This document shows positions 52,720 through 62,324 of a DNA stretch of 64,000 nucleotides, piece by piece. Every line of letters starts with the position of its first letter. Position 1 is the first letter of the stretch. The translations under genes and the position numbers were made by a program. Source of the stretch: Luteipulveratus flavus (GTDB lineage: Bacteria; Actinomycetota; Actinomycetes; Actinomycetales; Dermatophilaceae); assembly GCF_029080175.1 (NCBI RefSeq), contig NZ_JARFJC010000048.1; one strand, given 5' to 3'. Under the pieces are notes generated by a model. It saw only the letters and a list, made by a program, of their open reading frames with translations. It was not told where the DNA came from and did not search any database.

Positions 52720-53897
52720 CTGCTCTCGCTCTTCTGTGTCGTCGGGGCGGCCGGTCGACGCCGCGGCCCGCGCAGGACCACCAGGTCGTCCCGGTGGACG
52801 ACCTCGCGCTCGTACGCCGGCCCCAGGTCGCGGGCGAGCTCACGGGTGCTGCGACCGAGCAGCCGGGGCAGCTCTTTCGCGTCGTAGTTGACCAGACCAC
52901 GGGCGACGACCTGGTCGCGGGTGTCGACCAGGTCGACCGGATCGCCCTCGCTGAACCGTCCGGACACCGCGGCGATGCCCGCCGGCAGCAAGGACTTCTT
53001 GCGCGCGGTCACCGCCTCCACCGCACCGTCGTCGAGCACCAGTCGTCCGCGAGGGGTCGTCGCGTGGGCCAGCCAGAGCCGGCGGGCACGGCCGCGGCCC
53101 TGCGTCGGGTGGAACAGCGTGCCGACGTCCGCACCGGCGAGGGCGTCCCTGGCCAGGTCGGTCGAGGTGAGGACGGTGGGGACGCCGGCGGAGGTCGCGA
53201 TCGAGGCGGCCTCCACCTTCGTCTGCATGCCGCCGGTGCCGACGGTGGAGCCGGAACCCGCGATCTCGACCTGGGCGAGGTCGTCCACACTGTGCACCTG
53301 CGGGATGCGGCGCGTACCGGCGCGGCTGGGCGGGCCGTCGTACAGCGCGTCGACGTCCGACAGCAGCACCAGGGCGTCCGCGTCCACCAGGTGCGCGACC
53401 AGGGCCGCGAGGCGGTCGTTGTCACCGAAGCGGATCTCGTGCGTCGCCACGGTGTCGTTCTCGTTCACGACAGGGACAACGCCCAGGTCCAGCAGACGTT
53501 CCAGGGTCCGCCGGGCGTTGGTGTAGTGGGTCCGCCGAGTGACGTCGTCGGCGGTGAGCAGGACCTGCCCCACGATCTGGCCGTACGTGGCGAAGGACGC
53601 GGTGTACGCGGCGACCAGCGCGCCCTGCCCCACGCTGGCGGCCGCCTGCTGGGTCGCGAGGTCCCGGGGCCGCTTGGCCAGCGTCAGCGGCCGCATCCCG
53701 GCCGCGATCGCACCCGAGGACACGAGGATGACCTGGGACCCGGCCGCCCGCCGCTCGGCCAGGACCCCGACGAGGGTCTCCAGGCGCTCACGGCTCAGCC
53801 CGCCGGCGCCGTCGGTGAGGGAGCTCGACCCGACCTTGACCACGACACGGCGCGCCGTGGCGACGGCCGTGCGCGTGGTCGACTGGTCCTCACTCAT
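52716..53897 (-). CDS. proB: Glutamate 5-kinase
   Basis: 393 residues. The amino-acid kinase domain starts VVVKVGSSSLTDGAGGL, with ILVSSGAIAAGM and VVNENDTVATHEIRFGDNDRLAAL. A C-terminal PUA domain (about residues 290-370) is present, as in full-length ProB. It phosphorylates glutamate for proline synthesis. It lies 46 bp after obgE. ATG 53897. Confidence 0.96.
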   Translation of the reverse strand: MSEDQSTTRTAVATARRVVVKVGSSSLTDGAGGLSRERLETLVGVLAERRAAGSQVILVSSGAIAAGMRPLTLAKRPRDLATQQAAASVGQGALVAAYTASFATYGQIVGQVLLTADDVTRRTHYTNARRTLERLLDLGVVPVVNENDTVATHEIRFGDNDRLAALVAHLVDADALVLLSDVDALYDGPPSRAGTRRIPQVHSVDDLAQVEIAGSGSTVGTGGMQTKVEAASIATSAGVPTVLTSTDLARDALAGADVGTLFHPTQGRGRARRLWLAHATTPRGRLVLDDGAVEAVTARKKSLLPAGIAAVSGRFSEGDPVDLVDTRDQVVARGLVNYDAKELPRLLGRSTRELARDLGPAYEREVVHRDDLVVLRGPRRRPAAPTTQKSESR

Positions 53898-53943
53898 CGC
53901 TCTCGAGCCTAGTTGTGAGCCGCGGCCGGCGTCGTCGGCGCCG

Positions 53944-55476
53944 TCAGTCCTCGTCGTCGATCTCGACCGCCGGGCGCTCGGTCCAGATCCCCGCCTCGCG
54001 CTCGGACTGCAACGACTCGCGGGCCTCGCGCTGCGCGTCCTTGCGGGAGTGGAACTCTTCCCGCTTCTCGGCGCGCGTCGGACGGTGGTGCTCGTCCAGG
54101 CGCAGGTCCGTGCCGCGCGCGCCGAGCAGCTCGGCACCGGCGGCCATGGTCGGCTCCCAGTCGAAGACGACGGCGTTGTCGACCGGGCCGATGAGCACCG
54201 TCGAGCCGGCCACCGCACCCGCCTTGAACAGCGCCTCCTCGACGCCCAGCCGGTTGAGCCGGTCGGCGAGGTAGCCGACGGCCTCGTCGTTGCTGAAGTC
54301 GGTCTGGCGGACCCAGCGGGTGGGCCGCTCCCCCACGATCCGGAAGACCTCGCCGTCCGCGGTGTTCTCGCGGCGTACCTCGAAGCCGCTGTCGTCGACC
54401 GCCTTCGGACGCAGCACCACCCGGCTCGGCGTCTCCACCTCCACCTCGGCACGGGCCTGGGCGACATGGCGGGCAAGGGCGAAGGACAGCTCCCTCAGAC
54501 CCTGGTGGGCGACCGCGGACACCACGTGGACCTCCAGCCCGCGCGCCTCCAGGTCCGGGCGGACCATCTCGGCGAGCTCGCGCGCGTCCGGGACGTCCGC
54601 CTTGTTGAGGACCACGATGCGGGTGCGCTCGGAGAGGGGACGACCGCCCAGCGAGGCGTCCGGGACGTACTCGGCGAGCTCGTGCTCGATGACGTCCAGG
54701 TCGGTCATCGGGTCGCGTCCGGGCTCCAGGGTCGCGCAGTCGATGACGTGCACGAGGACGGAGCACCGCTCCACGTGCCGCAGGAACTCCAGCCCGAGCC
54801 CGCGGCCCTGACTCGCGCCCGGGATCAGGCCGGGCACGTCGGCGATGGTGTACCGCTGCGAGCCCGCCGTGACCACGCCGAGGTTCGGGACGAGCGTCGT
54901 GAAGGGGTAGTCGGCGATCTTCGGCTTGGCCGCCGAGAGCACCGAGACCAGGCTGGACTTGCCCGCCGAGGGGAAGCCGATCAGCGCGACGTCGGCCAGC
55001 GTCTTCAGCTCCAGGACGACGTCGTGCTCCTCGCCCGGCTCACCGAGCAGCGCGAAGCCCGGTGCCTTGCGGCGTGGCGAGGCCAGCGCCTTGTTGCCGA
55101 GGCCGCCACGGCCGCCGCGGGCGACGACGAACCGGGTCCCGGCGCCGATGAGGTCGGCGACCACCTCACCGCTGCGGTCCTTGACGACCGTGCCCTCCGG
55201 CACCGGCAGCACCAGGTCGTCGCCGTCGGCGCCGTTGCGCTCGTCCCCGGCGCCCGGTCGGCCGTTGGCGGCCTTGCGGTGCGGGCTGCGGTGGTAGTCC
55301 AGCAGCGTGGTCGACTGCGGGTCGACCTCGACCACGACGTCCCCGCCGCGGCCACCGTTGCCCCCGTCAGGGCCGCCGAGCGGCTTGAACTTCTCCCGGT
55401 GCACCGAGGCCACGCCGTGGCCGCCGTTGCCGGCCACCACATGCAGACTCACACGGTCGACGAACTGGGTGGCCAT
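53944..55476 (-). CDS. obgE: GTPase Obg (CgtA)
   Basis: 510 residues: a Gly-rich Obg fold (residues 1-159, GGPDGGNGGRGGDVVVEV), a G domain with GFPSAGKSS, DVPGLIPGASQGRGLG and NKADVP, and a C-terminal OCT domain plus acidic tail ending EIDDED. It acts in 50S assembly and stress response. It sits downstream of rpmA, separated by a strong hairpin, so it may have read-through or its own promoter. ATG 55476. Confidence 0.97.
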   Translation of the reverse strand: MATQFVDRVSLHVVAGNGGHGVASVHREKFKPLGGPDGGNGGRGGDVVVEVDPQSTTLLDYHRSPHRKAANGRPGAGDERNGADGDDLVLPVPEGTVVKDRSGEVVADLIGAGTRFVVARGGRGGLGNKALASPRRKAPGFALLGEPGEEHDVVLELKTLADVALIGFPSAGKSSLVSVLSAAKPKIADYPFTTLVPNLGVVTAGSQRYTIADVPGLIPGASQGRGLGLEFLRHVERCSVLVHVIDCATLEPGRDPMTDLDVIEHELAEYVPDASLGGRPLSERTRIVVLNKADVPDARELAEMVRPDLEARGLEVHVVSAVAHQGLRELSFALARHVAQARAEVEVETPSRVVLRPKAVDDSGFEVRRENTADGEVFRIVGERPTRWVRQTDFSNDEAVGYLADRLNRLGVEEALFKAGAVAGSTVLIGPVDNAVVFDWEPTMAAGAELLGARGTDLRLDEHHRPTRAEKREEFHSRKDAQREARESLQSEREAGIWTERPAVEIDDED

Positions 55477-55545
55477 GGTTCTCCTCTCGGATGTGCCGGG
55501 CTCGCAGCACGAGCCTGGCACGGCGGCCTACGCCGCGGGAACAGA

Positions 55546-55588
55546 CGCACGCGAGGGGCCGGCCGTACGGCCAGGCCCCTCGCGTGCG
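55546..55588 (-). terminator. Terminator-like hairpin between rpmA and obgE
   Basis: CGCACGCGAGGGGCC (55546-55560) and GGCCCCTCGCGTGCG (55574-55588) form a perfect 15-bp stem; the loop GGCCGTACGGCCA can itself fold. It lies 14 bp after the rpmA stop and could terminate or attenuate rplU-rpmA transcripts before obgE. Confidence 0.75.
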
Positions 55589-55601
55589 GAAAGAGCTGCG
55601 C

Positions 55602-55874
55602 TCAGGCAGTCGCGTCGGCGGTCTCCTGCGCGACGATGTTGACGACCTTGCGGCCACCCTTGGTGCCGAACTCCACGGCGCCCGGGGCGAGCGCGAACAG
55701 CGTGTCGTCGCCACCGCGGCCGACGTTCTGGCCCGGGTGGAAGTGGGTGCCACGCTGGCGGACGATGATCTCGCCGGCGTTGACCAGCTGACCGCCGAAG
55801 CGCTTCACGCCGAGTCGCTGTGCGTTGGAGTCACGACCGTTACGGGTCGAGGACGCACCCTTCTTGTGTGCCAT
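55602..55874 (-). CDS. rpmA: 50S ribosomal protein bL27
   Basis: 90 residues with the invariant N-terminus AHKKGASSTRNGRDSNAQRLGVK, then GTHFHPGQNVGRGGDDTLFAL. The N-terminus is of the uncleaved type, with no Firmicutes-style presequence. ATG 55874, 22 bp after rplU. Confidence 0.98.
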   Translation of the reverse strand: MAHKKGASSTRNGRDSNAQRLGVKRFGGQLVNAGEIIVRQRGTHFHPGQNVGRGGDDTLFALAPGAVEFGTKGGRKVVNIVAQETADATA

Positions 55875-55896
55875 CTCAGATTCTCCCTCAGGTCTC

Positions 55897-56205
55897 TCAG
55901 GACTCGATCGCGGTGACCTTGACGCGGGTCAGCGGCTGGCGGTGACCCTGGCGCTTGCGGTAGCCGGTCTTGTTCTTGTACTTCATGATCGTGATCTTCG
56001 GGCCCTTCTCGGCCTTCACGACCTCGGCCTTGACCGTCACCTTGGCGAGCTTGCTCGCGTCGCTGGTGATGGTGTCGCCGTCGACGAGCAGGAGCGGCGT
56101 GAGGTCGATGCTGTCGCCGGCCTCACCCTTGACCTTGTCAATGATGAGGACGTCGCCGACGGAGACCTTCTCCTGGCGGCCGCCCGCGCGAACGATCGCG
56201 TACAC
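55897..56205 (-). CDS. rplU: 50S ribosomal protein bL21
   Basis: 102 residues: YAIVRAGGRQEKVSVGDVL, then the C-terminal ITIMKYKNKTGYRKRQGHRQPLTRVKV that is diagnostic for bL21. GTG start at 56205. It precedes rpmA, the universal bacterial order. Confidence 0.98.
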   Translation of the reverse strand: MYAIVRAGGRQEKVSVGDVLIIDKVKGEAGDSIDLTPLLLVDGDTITSDASKLAKVTVKAEVVKAEKGPKITIMKYKNKTGYRKRQGHRQPLTRVKVTAIES

Positions 56206-56341
56206 GTCTGTCTCACTCTCTAGTCGTTCAGGGTCTGTTCACGAAGAACGTGGGTGGTGTCCCGGCGCTGTGCGCGGGCGCTCGACCTGCCGGTGGAACA
56301 AGCATGGGCAGGTGGCGGCCGATGGGACGCACCGAGGGTCA

Positions 56342-56371
56342 AGACTACCCGGTACGCCCCACCGGAGCCAA
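56342..56371 (-). promoter_or_regulatory. Candidate rplU promoter
   Basis: On the minus strand TTGGCT (56371-56366), 18 bp, then TAGTCT (56347-56342) resembles a housekeeping promoter. It lies immediately after the rne stop and about 135 bp before rplU, leaving a long leader with no ORF. Inferred from consensus only. Confidence 0.4.
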
Positions 56372-56373
56372 AC

Positions 56374-58899
56374 TCAGGCGTCGGCGTCCTCGCTCGGACC
56401 GCTCGTGCCGGCGCTGTCGCCGGGCTCGTCGGCGGTGCTGGCTGCGGTCACCGTGCTCGCGGGGGCGGCACCGGGAGGACCGGCGGGTGCGACGACCCGC
56501 GTCCGCTTGCGCCGCGGGCGGCGAGCAGGGGCCTCGGCCGCGACCGAGGCGACCACGGGAGTCGTCGCCGCGGGCGACTCGGCCGGCGCGGCGACCGGAG
56601 CGTCCGGGGTCGGGACGACGGGCGCCTCGACCACGGAGTCGACACCGGGCTTCTCGCCGGCGCTCATCGCCGCGGCGTGCGCAGCGGCCGCGATCTGGGC
56701 CGCAGTGCGACCGTTGGAGTCGACCTTCTCGGCCGGCTCCTCGGCGGGCTCCTGCGGGGCCACCTTGCCGCCCTTGCGGGAACGTCCCTTGCCGCCCCCA
56801 CCGCCGCCGCCGTTGCCGCCGGAACCGTTGCCGCCACCGGAGCTGTTGCCACCCTTGTCGACCGGGTGGTCGTGGACGATGATGCCGCGCCCGCCGCAGT
56901 GCTCGCACGGCTCGGAGAACACCTCGATCAGGCCGGTGCCCACGCGCTTGCGCGTCATCTGGACCAGGCCCAGCGAGGTGACCTCGGCCACCTGGTGCTT
57001 GGTGCGATCGCGGCCCAGGCACTCCAGCAGACGCCGGACGATCAGGTCGCGGTTGGACTCCAGCACCATGTCGATGAAGTCGACGACGATGATGCCGCCG
57101 ATGTCGCGCAGCCGCATCTGGCGGACGATCTCCTCGGCCGCCTCGATGTTGTTCTTGGTGACCGTCTCCTCCAGGTTGCCCCCGGAGCCGACGAACTTGC
57201 CGGTGTTGACGTCGATGACCGTCATCGCCTCGGTGCGGTCGATGATCAGCGAGCCGCCCGAGGGCAGCCACACCTTGCGGTCCATGGCCTTGGCCAGCTG
57301 CTCGTCGACGCGGTAGACGGCGAAGACGTCCTTCTCCCCGGTCCACTTCTCGAGGCGGTCGGCGAGATCGGGAGCGACCGAGCCGACGTAGTCGCTCACC
57401 TGCTCCCAGGCGTGGTTGCCCGCGACGATGAGCTTGGCGAAGTCCTCGTTGAAGACGTCCCGGATCACCCGGACGGTGAGGTCCGGCTCGCCGTGCAGCA
57501 GCGACGGCGCCGAGGCGGTCTTGGCCTTCTTCTGGATCTTGTCCCAGATCTTGGTGAGGCGCTCGACGTCGGCCTTCAGCTCGGCCTCGCTCGCGCCCTC
57601 GGCGGCCGTCCGCACGATGACGCCGGCGTCCTCGGGCACGACCTCCTTGAGGATCTTCTTCAGCCGCGCCCGCTCGGTGTCGGGCAGCTTGCGGGAGATG
57701 CCGGTCATCGAGCTGCCCGGCACGTACACCAGGTAGCGGCCCGGCAGCGACACCTGCGAGGTGAGGCGCGCGCCCTTGTGGCCGATCGGGTCCTTGGTGA
57801 CCTGCACCAGCACGGACTCACCGGACTTCAGCGCGTTCTCGATGCGCTTGGGCCTGCCCTCCAGGCCGGCGGCGTCCCAGTTGACCTCGCCGGCGTACAG
57901 GACGGCGTTGCGCCCACGGCCGATGTCGACGAAGGCGGCCTCCATGCTCGGCAGGACGTTCTGGACGCGGCCGAGGTAGACGTTGCCGGCCATCGACGCC
58001 TGCTGGGTCTCGCGGGAGACGTAGTGCTCGACGAGCACGCCGTCCTCCATGACACCGATCTGGGTCCGGCCCTCGGCCTCGCGCACGACCATGGTGCGCT
58101 CGACGCTCTCGCGACGGGCGAGGAACTCGGCCTCGGTGATGACCGTACGGCGACGCCCGGCCTCACGGCCCTCACGGCGCCGCTGCTTCTTGGCCTCCAG
58201 GCGCGTCGAGCCCTTGATCGAGGTGACCTCGTCGCGGGCCTTGCGCGGCTCCCGGACCTTGGTCACGGTGCCGGGCGGGTCCTCCCCCTCGGCCGGGCCG
58301 GAGCCGCTGCGACGACGGCGCCGGGTGCGTCGACGGGACGTCGACCCCGACTCCTCGTCGCCGTCACCGCCACCGTCGGAGTCTCCCCCGTCGGTGTCGC
58401 CCTCGGTCGCGGAGTCGTCGCCGTCCTTCGTGGTGTCCTTGGCCTTGCCGCCCTTGCCGGACTTCTTGGCGCCACCCTGCGAGCCGCCACCCGGTGAGCC
58501 GCTCCCCTGGGAGCCGCCGCCCTGCGGGTCGCTCGAGGAGCTGTCGTCCTCCGCGTCGGTCTCGGTCTCCTCGTCCCGGCCGCCGGACCGCCTGCCCCGG
58601 CCACCCCGGCGACGCCGCCGGTTGCCCTGGTCGCCGCCCTCGGCGTCGTCGCGCTCCTGCGGTCCGGACGAGGAGTCCTCGTCGGTGTCCTCGTCGTCGA
58701 GGACGACCTCGGTCTGCCGGCGCGGAACGCGCTGCTCGAGGTCGGGAGCCTGGAAGAGCAGGCCGAACGCGGTCCCGCCGGCCGGCGCCGCTACGGGCGC
58801 GTCCGAGGCGTCCGCCTGGGGCGCCGCTTCCGGCTGCTGTTCGTCCGAGGTGTCGGACTGGTCAGAGAAATCGAGGGTCAAAACCCCTCCTTCCGTCAT
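56374..58899 (-). CDS. rne: Ribonuclease E/G family protein
   Basis: About 841 residues. The central catalytic half has the S1 domain (MAGNVYLGRVQNVLPSMEAAFVDIG), the DNase I-like site VIDVNTGKFVG and DIGGIIVVDFIDM with Asp residues for Mg2+, and the Zn-link CEHCGGRG. Long, disordered acidic, Gly- and Arg-rich tails flank it (first 260 and last 150 residues). The start is uncertain: ATG 58899 lacks a good site, while a TTG at 58881 is preceded by AAGGAGGGG inside the frame. Confidence 0.93.
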   Translation of the reverse strand: MTEGGVLTLDFSDQSDTSDEQQPEAAPQADASDAPVAAPAGGTAFGLLFQAPDLEQRVPRRQTEVVLDDEDTDEDSSSGPQERDDAEGGDQGNRRRRRGGRGRRSGGRDEETETDAEDDSSSSDPQGGGSQGSGSPGGGSQGGAKKSGKGGKAKDTTKDGDDSATEGDTDGGDSDGGGDGDEESGSTSRRRTRRRRRSGSGPAEGEDPPGTVTKVREPRKARDEVTSIKGSTRLEAKKQRRREGREAGRRRTVITEAEFLARRESVERTMVVREAEGRTQIGVMEDGVLVEHYVSRETQQASMAGNVYLGRVQNVLPSMEAAFVDIGRGRNAVLYAGEVNWDAAGLEGRPKRIENALKSGESVLVQVTKDPIGHKGARLTSQVSLPGRYLVYVPGSSMTGISRKLPDTERARLKKILKEVVPEDAGVIVRTAAEGASEAELKADVERLTKIWDKIQKKAKTASAPSLLHGEPDLTVRVIRDVFNEDFAKLIVAGNHAWEQVSDYVGSVAPDLADRLEKWTGEKDVFAVYRVDEQLAKAMDRKVWLPSGGSLIIDRTEAMTVIDVNTGKFVGSGGNLEETVTKNNIEAAEEIVRQMRLRDIGGIIVVDFIDMVLESNRDLIVRRLLECLGRDRTKHQVAEVTSLGLVQMTRKRVGTGLIEVFSEPCEHCGGRGIIVHDHPVDKGGNSSGGGNGSGGNGGGGGGGKGRSRKGGKVAPQEPAEEPAEKVDSNGRTAAQIAAAAHAAAMSAGEKPGVDSVVEAPVVPTPDAPVAAPAESPAATTPVVASVAAEAPARRPRRKRTRVVAPAGPPGAAPASTVTAASTADEPGDSAGTSGPSEDADA

Positions 58900-59205
58900 C
58901 ACGCGGGCGGTCCCCACAGCACAGGCCCGAGGGCCCGGCTCCCGCGTGTGCGGTGATGCACCCGCCCGGTCGCGGGTCGCGACGGGACGGAAGTCGTCTG
59001 CTACGTCGAGGTGGCTCGCGTCGAGCGCGTCACCGGAACAACGACGCCGAACGGCCCAGGTCGGCGGCTTCGCACGCGGGCGTCAGCCACCCGCGCGGTG
59101 CGGGCTGCCGGATGAGGCGCGCGCTCGCGGTCGGGGCACGATCGGGGCGTACGAGGGCTGTGGTGCCTCGTACGACCGTTGGCCAGTATCGCACACCGGC
59201 GGTTG
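58900..59205. other. Intergenic region upstream of rne
   Basis: 306 bp with no supported gene. TTGACA occurs on the minus strand at 59209-59204, overlapping the TIGR03936 stop codon, and GATACT at 59190-59185, but the 13-bp spacing is too short for a standard promoter. The rest is very GC-rich and could be the rne 5' UTR, which is a known site of RNase E autoregulation in other bacteria. I see no clear structure. Confidence 0.4.
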
Positions 59206-59928
59206 TCAAGCGGTTTCGAGCGGGTCCGACACGCTGCCGTCGTCCTGCAGCACGCCCTGCCGCAGCCGGGTGACCAGCGGCGAGCGGGGGACCTCCAGCC
59301 CACTCACCGCGCGCAACCCGTTCAGCAGGTCGTCGGGCCGGACGGCCGGCGCGGTGTGGCGCAGCGTCACCTCCAGCCGGCTGCCGTCGGCGAGCTCGCT
59401 CACCGCGGTGGCCAGGGCCGCGGCCCGGACGTCGAAGGTGCGCGGACCGCTCTTCATCATGCGGGTGACCTCGACCAGGCTCTCGGCGAGGAACGCCTGC
59501 TCGGCGGCCCGCAGGTCGGTGGGGGCGACGGCCGCGAAGTCCAGCCGCCACTCGCTCGCCTGCAGGCGGTCGGCGAGGGCGCCGGGCTGCGCCTCGACGA
59601 CCGTCAGGATGTCGAGGCCGTCGGGCAGCGCCACATCGAGCGCGTCCAGCACCTGCGCCGGCTCACGGCGCTCGCGCAGCTGGATCTCGAAGTACTCCGC
59701 CTCGCTCGCCGTGCCGGTCGGGGCCGCGTTGGCGTAGCTGATCCGCGGGTGGGGGTGGAAGCCCGCGGAGAAGGCCATGGGCACCTGCGCCCGGCGCAGC
59801 GCACGCTCCAGCGCGCGCTGGAAGTCACGGGTGGAGGAGAACCGCAGCCGACCGCGCTTGGCGTACTGGACGCGCAGCTTCTGGACGGCCGGGTCGGGTG
59901 CAGGACCCTCGGGAACGCGCTTGGCCAT
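59206..59928 (-). CDS. TIGR03936 family (DUF2344) radical-SAM-associated protein
   Basis: 240 residues. The signature QKLRVQYAKRGRLRFSSTRDFQRALERALRRAQVPMAFSAGFHPHPRISYANA marks the family. It normally works with, and is encoded beside, a TIGR03960 radical SAM B12-binding protein; the two are likely to act on RNA, but this is not proven. Here the upstream neighbour is a GlxA regulator instead. ATG 59928. Confidence 0.9.
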   Translation of the reverse strand: MAKRVPEGPAPDPAVQKLRVQYAKRGRLRFSSTRDFQRALERALRRAQVPMAFSAGFHPHPRISYANAAPTGTASEAEYFEIQLRERREPAQVLDALDVALPDGLDILTVVEAQPGALADRLQASEWRLDFAAVAPTDLRAAEQAFLAESLVEVTRMMKSGPRTFDVRAAALATAVSELADGSRLEVTLRHTAPAVRPDDLLNGLRAVSGLEVPRSPLVTRLRQGVLQDDGSVSDPLETA

Positions 59929-59956
59929 GGGAGGAGAGCGTACGGCGGACGCGGGC

Positions 59957-60943
59957 TCAGGCCGGGGTCAGGTAGCCCCGCCGGTAGGCCGACGGCGAGA
60001 TGCCGACGCCGGTGCGGAACTGTGCACGGAACGCCGCTGCCGTCCCGAACCCGCTCGCGGCAGCAACGCGGTCGACCGGCCAGTCGGTCTTCTCCAGCAG
60101 GTGCCGCGCGTGCTCGACCCGCCGGCCGGTGATCCACTCCCCCGCGGTCTGACCGGTCTCCTCGCGGAACCGGCGGGTGAAGGTGCGCACGCTCATCCCG
60201 GCGTGCTGGGCGAGCCGGGCCAGCGACAGGTCCTCCTCGAGATGCCGCAGCGCCCACTCGCGGGTGGACGCGGTCCCGCCCTCACCCACCGCCGGCACCG
60301 GGCGGTCGATGAACTGCGCCTGCCCGCCGTCCCGCCAGGGTGCGACGACGGCGCCGCGGGCCACCCGGTTGGCGACCTCGACGCCGTGGTCGCGCCGGAC
60401 CAGGTGCAGCAGCAGGTCGATGCCGGCCGCGTTGCCCGCGGAGGTCAGCACGTCGCCGTGGTCGATGAAGAGCACGTCCGCGTCGAGCTCGATGTCGGGG
60501 AAGCAGCGGCGGAACGCGTCGGCGTGCGCCCAGTGCGTGGTCGCCCGACGCCCGTCCAGCAGGCCGAGCGCAGCCAGGACGAACGCGCCGGTGCAGATCG
60601 ACACCCAGCGCGCTCCCGTCGGGACGAGGGCGAGCGCGTCGCGGATCGGCTGCGCGAGGGCGCCGGTCTCCATGACGGAGTGCCACGGCGTGCCCACGAT
60701 CACGACGGTGTCGGCCGTCCGCAGCGCCTCGTGGGGGTGCGTCGGCAGCACCTGGTACCCCGCGGACGTCGTGATCGGCCCGTCGTCGACGGTGCACATC
60801 AGCACCTCGTACGGCCGCGGACCGCCGTCAGTGGGCCGCAGCGCGTCAGCAGTGAGGAACCGGTGCGGCAGCCCCAGCTCGAACGCGACGGAGTTCTCCA
60901 GCGCGAGGACCACCACCTGCTCGGTACGGAGCGTGCGTGTCAT
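59957..60943 (-). CDS. GlxA-type AraC family regulator with DJ-1/PfpI domain
   Basis: 328 residues. An N-terminal DJ-1/PfpI-like domain (about 1-190) has the nucleophile elbow SICTGAFVLAALGLLDGRRATTHW with C117. The C-terminal AraC tandem HTH has LARLAQHAGMSVRTFTRRFREETGQ and DRVAAASGFGTAAAFRAQFRTGVGISPSAYRR. Ligand unknown. Divergent, 70 bp from an MFS gene it may control. Confidence 0.92.
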   Translation of the reverse strand: MTRTLRTEQVVVLALENSVAFELGLPHRFLTADALRPTDGGPRPYEVLMCTVDDGPITTSAGYQVLPTHPHEALRTADTVVIVGTPWHSVMETGALAQPIRDALALVPTGARWVSICTGAFVLAALGLLDGRRATTHWAHADAFRRCFPDIELDADVLFIDHGDVLTSAGNAAGIDLLLHLVRRDHGVEVANRVARGAVVAPWRDGGQAQFIDRPVPAVGEGGTASTREWALRHLEEDLSLARLAQHAGMSVRTFTRRFREETGQTAGEWITGRRVEHARHLLEKTDWPVDRVAAASGFGTAAAFRAQFRTGVGISPSAYRRGYLTPA

Positions 60944-61013
60944 GGCCTGATTCTTTCACACCGTGGCCCTCCGGCCACTTCCTGCGGACGGGCTCGTCCG
61001 GCACGCTGGTCGG

Positions 61014-62324
61014 GTGACGACGACCACCTCCCGGCGCGTCCACCCTGCGTGGTGGATCGCCCTCGCGACCTTCCTCACGATCATCGGCGCGGCCGGCTTC
61101 CGGTCGACGCCCGGCGTCCTGATGGAGCCGCTGCACGAGGAGTTCGGCTGGTCGCACGGCGTGATCGGCTCGGCGGTGTCGGTCAACCTGGTGCTGTTCG
61201 GGCTCACCGCGCCGTTCTCGGCGGCGCTGATGGAACGGTTCGGCGTACGGCGCGTCGTCACGGGCGCGCTGCTGCTGGTGAGCATCGGTTCGCTGCTGCC
61301 GGTCTGGATGACGGCGTCGTGGCAGCTGGTCCTGTGCTGGGGCGTCCTGGTGGGGCTCGGCACCGGGTCGATGTCCATGGCCCTGGTGGCGACCATCACC
61401 AGCCGCTGGTTCGTGGCCCGGCGCGGGCTCGTCTCCGGCATCCTCACGGCTGCCGGTGCGACCGGCCAGCTGATCTTCCTGCCGGTCCTCGCCCGCCTCG
61501 CCGAGGCACACGGCTGGCGCTGGGCCGCCCTGCTCACCGCCGGCGTCGCGCTGCTGGTCGTCCCGCTGGTGCTCTGGCGGATGCACGACCACCCCGGCTC
61601 GCTGGGCGTCACGGCCTACGGCGAGCCCGCCGACGCACCGGTGAGCCCGCCCCCGCCGCCCGCGACGGGGATAGCGGCCCTGGCGCTGCGGACCCTGCGC
61701 GACGCGGCCCGGCAGCCCATCTTCTGGCTGCTCGCCGGGACGTTCGCGATCTGCGGCGCGAGCACCAACGGCCTCGTCGGAACGCACTTCATCCCCGCGG
61801 CTCACGACCACGGCATGTCGGAGCCGACCGCCGCGAGCTTGCTGGCTCTGATCGGCATCTTCGACGTCGCGGGCACGGTGTTCTCCGGTTGGCTGACCGA
61901 CCGGGTCAGCGCCGGGGCGCTGCTCGCGGCGTACTACGGCCTGCGCGGTCTGTCGCTGTTCCTGCTGCCCGCGCTGTTCGCGGTGCACGTCCAGCCGAGC
62001 ATGTTCGTCTTCGTGCTGTTCTACGGGTTGGACTGGGTCGCGACGGTCCCGCCCACGATGGCGCTGTGCCGCCAGTACTTCGGCGAGCGGGCTCCCATCG
62101 TGTTCGGCTGGGTCTTCGCCTCGCACCAGATCGGCGCCGCGGCCGCCGCCGTGCTGGCCGGCTCCGTCCGCGACCGACTCGGCAACTACGACCTGGCCTG
62201 GTACGTCTCCGGCGGCCTGTGCCTGCTGGCGGCCGGGATGTGCCTGCTCATGGTCGGCGGCCGGGCTCGGGGGACGGCGTCGTCGGACGAGCTGAGCAGT
62301 GGTGCCGTGGCCGCAGAGGTCTGA
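61014..62324 (+). CDS. MFS transporter
   Basis: 436 residues, twelve helices, start GTG 61014 (VTTTTSRRVHPAW). Signs of the monocarboxylate/oxalate-like group: FGWSHGVIGSAVSVNLVLFGLTAPFSAALMERFGVRR in the first half and WLTDRVSAGALLAAYYGLRG in the second. Substrate unknown. It is divergent from the GlxA-type regulator, a common pairing of regulator and permease. Confidence 0.9.
   Translation: MTTTTSRRVHPAWWIALATFLTIIGAAGFRSTPGVLMEPLHEEFGWSHGVIGSAVSVNLVLFGLTAPFSAALMERFGVRRVVTGALLLVSIGSLLPVWMTASWQLVLCWGVLVGLGTGSMSMALVATITSRWFVARRGLVSGILTAAGATGQLIFLPVLARLAEAHGWRWAALLTAGVALLVVPLVLWRMHDHPGSLGVTAYGEPADAPVSPPPPPATGIAALALRTLRDAARQPIFWLLAGTFAICGASTNGLVGTHFIPAAHDHGMSEPTAASLLALIGIFDVAGTVFSGWLTDRVSAGALLAAYYGLRGLSLFLLPALFAVHVQPSMFVFVLFYGLDWVATVPPTMALCRQYFGERAPIVFGWVFASHQIGAAAAAVLAGSVRDRLGNYDLAWYVSGGLCLLAAGMCLLMVGGRARGTASSDELSSGAVAAEV

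Noticed and set aside
56755..56870. PE/PPE-like glycine-rich repeat protein
   Set aside because: The Gly-rich stretch is an internal low-complexity tail of RNase E/G in its own frame.
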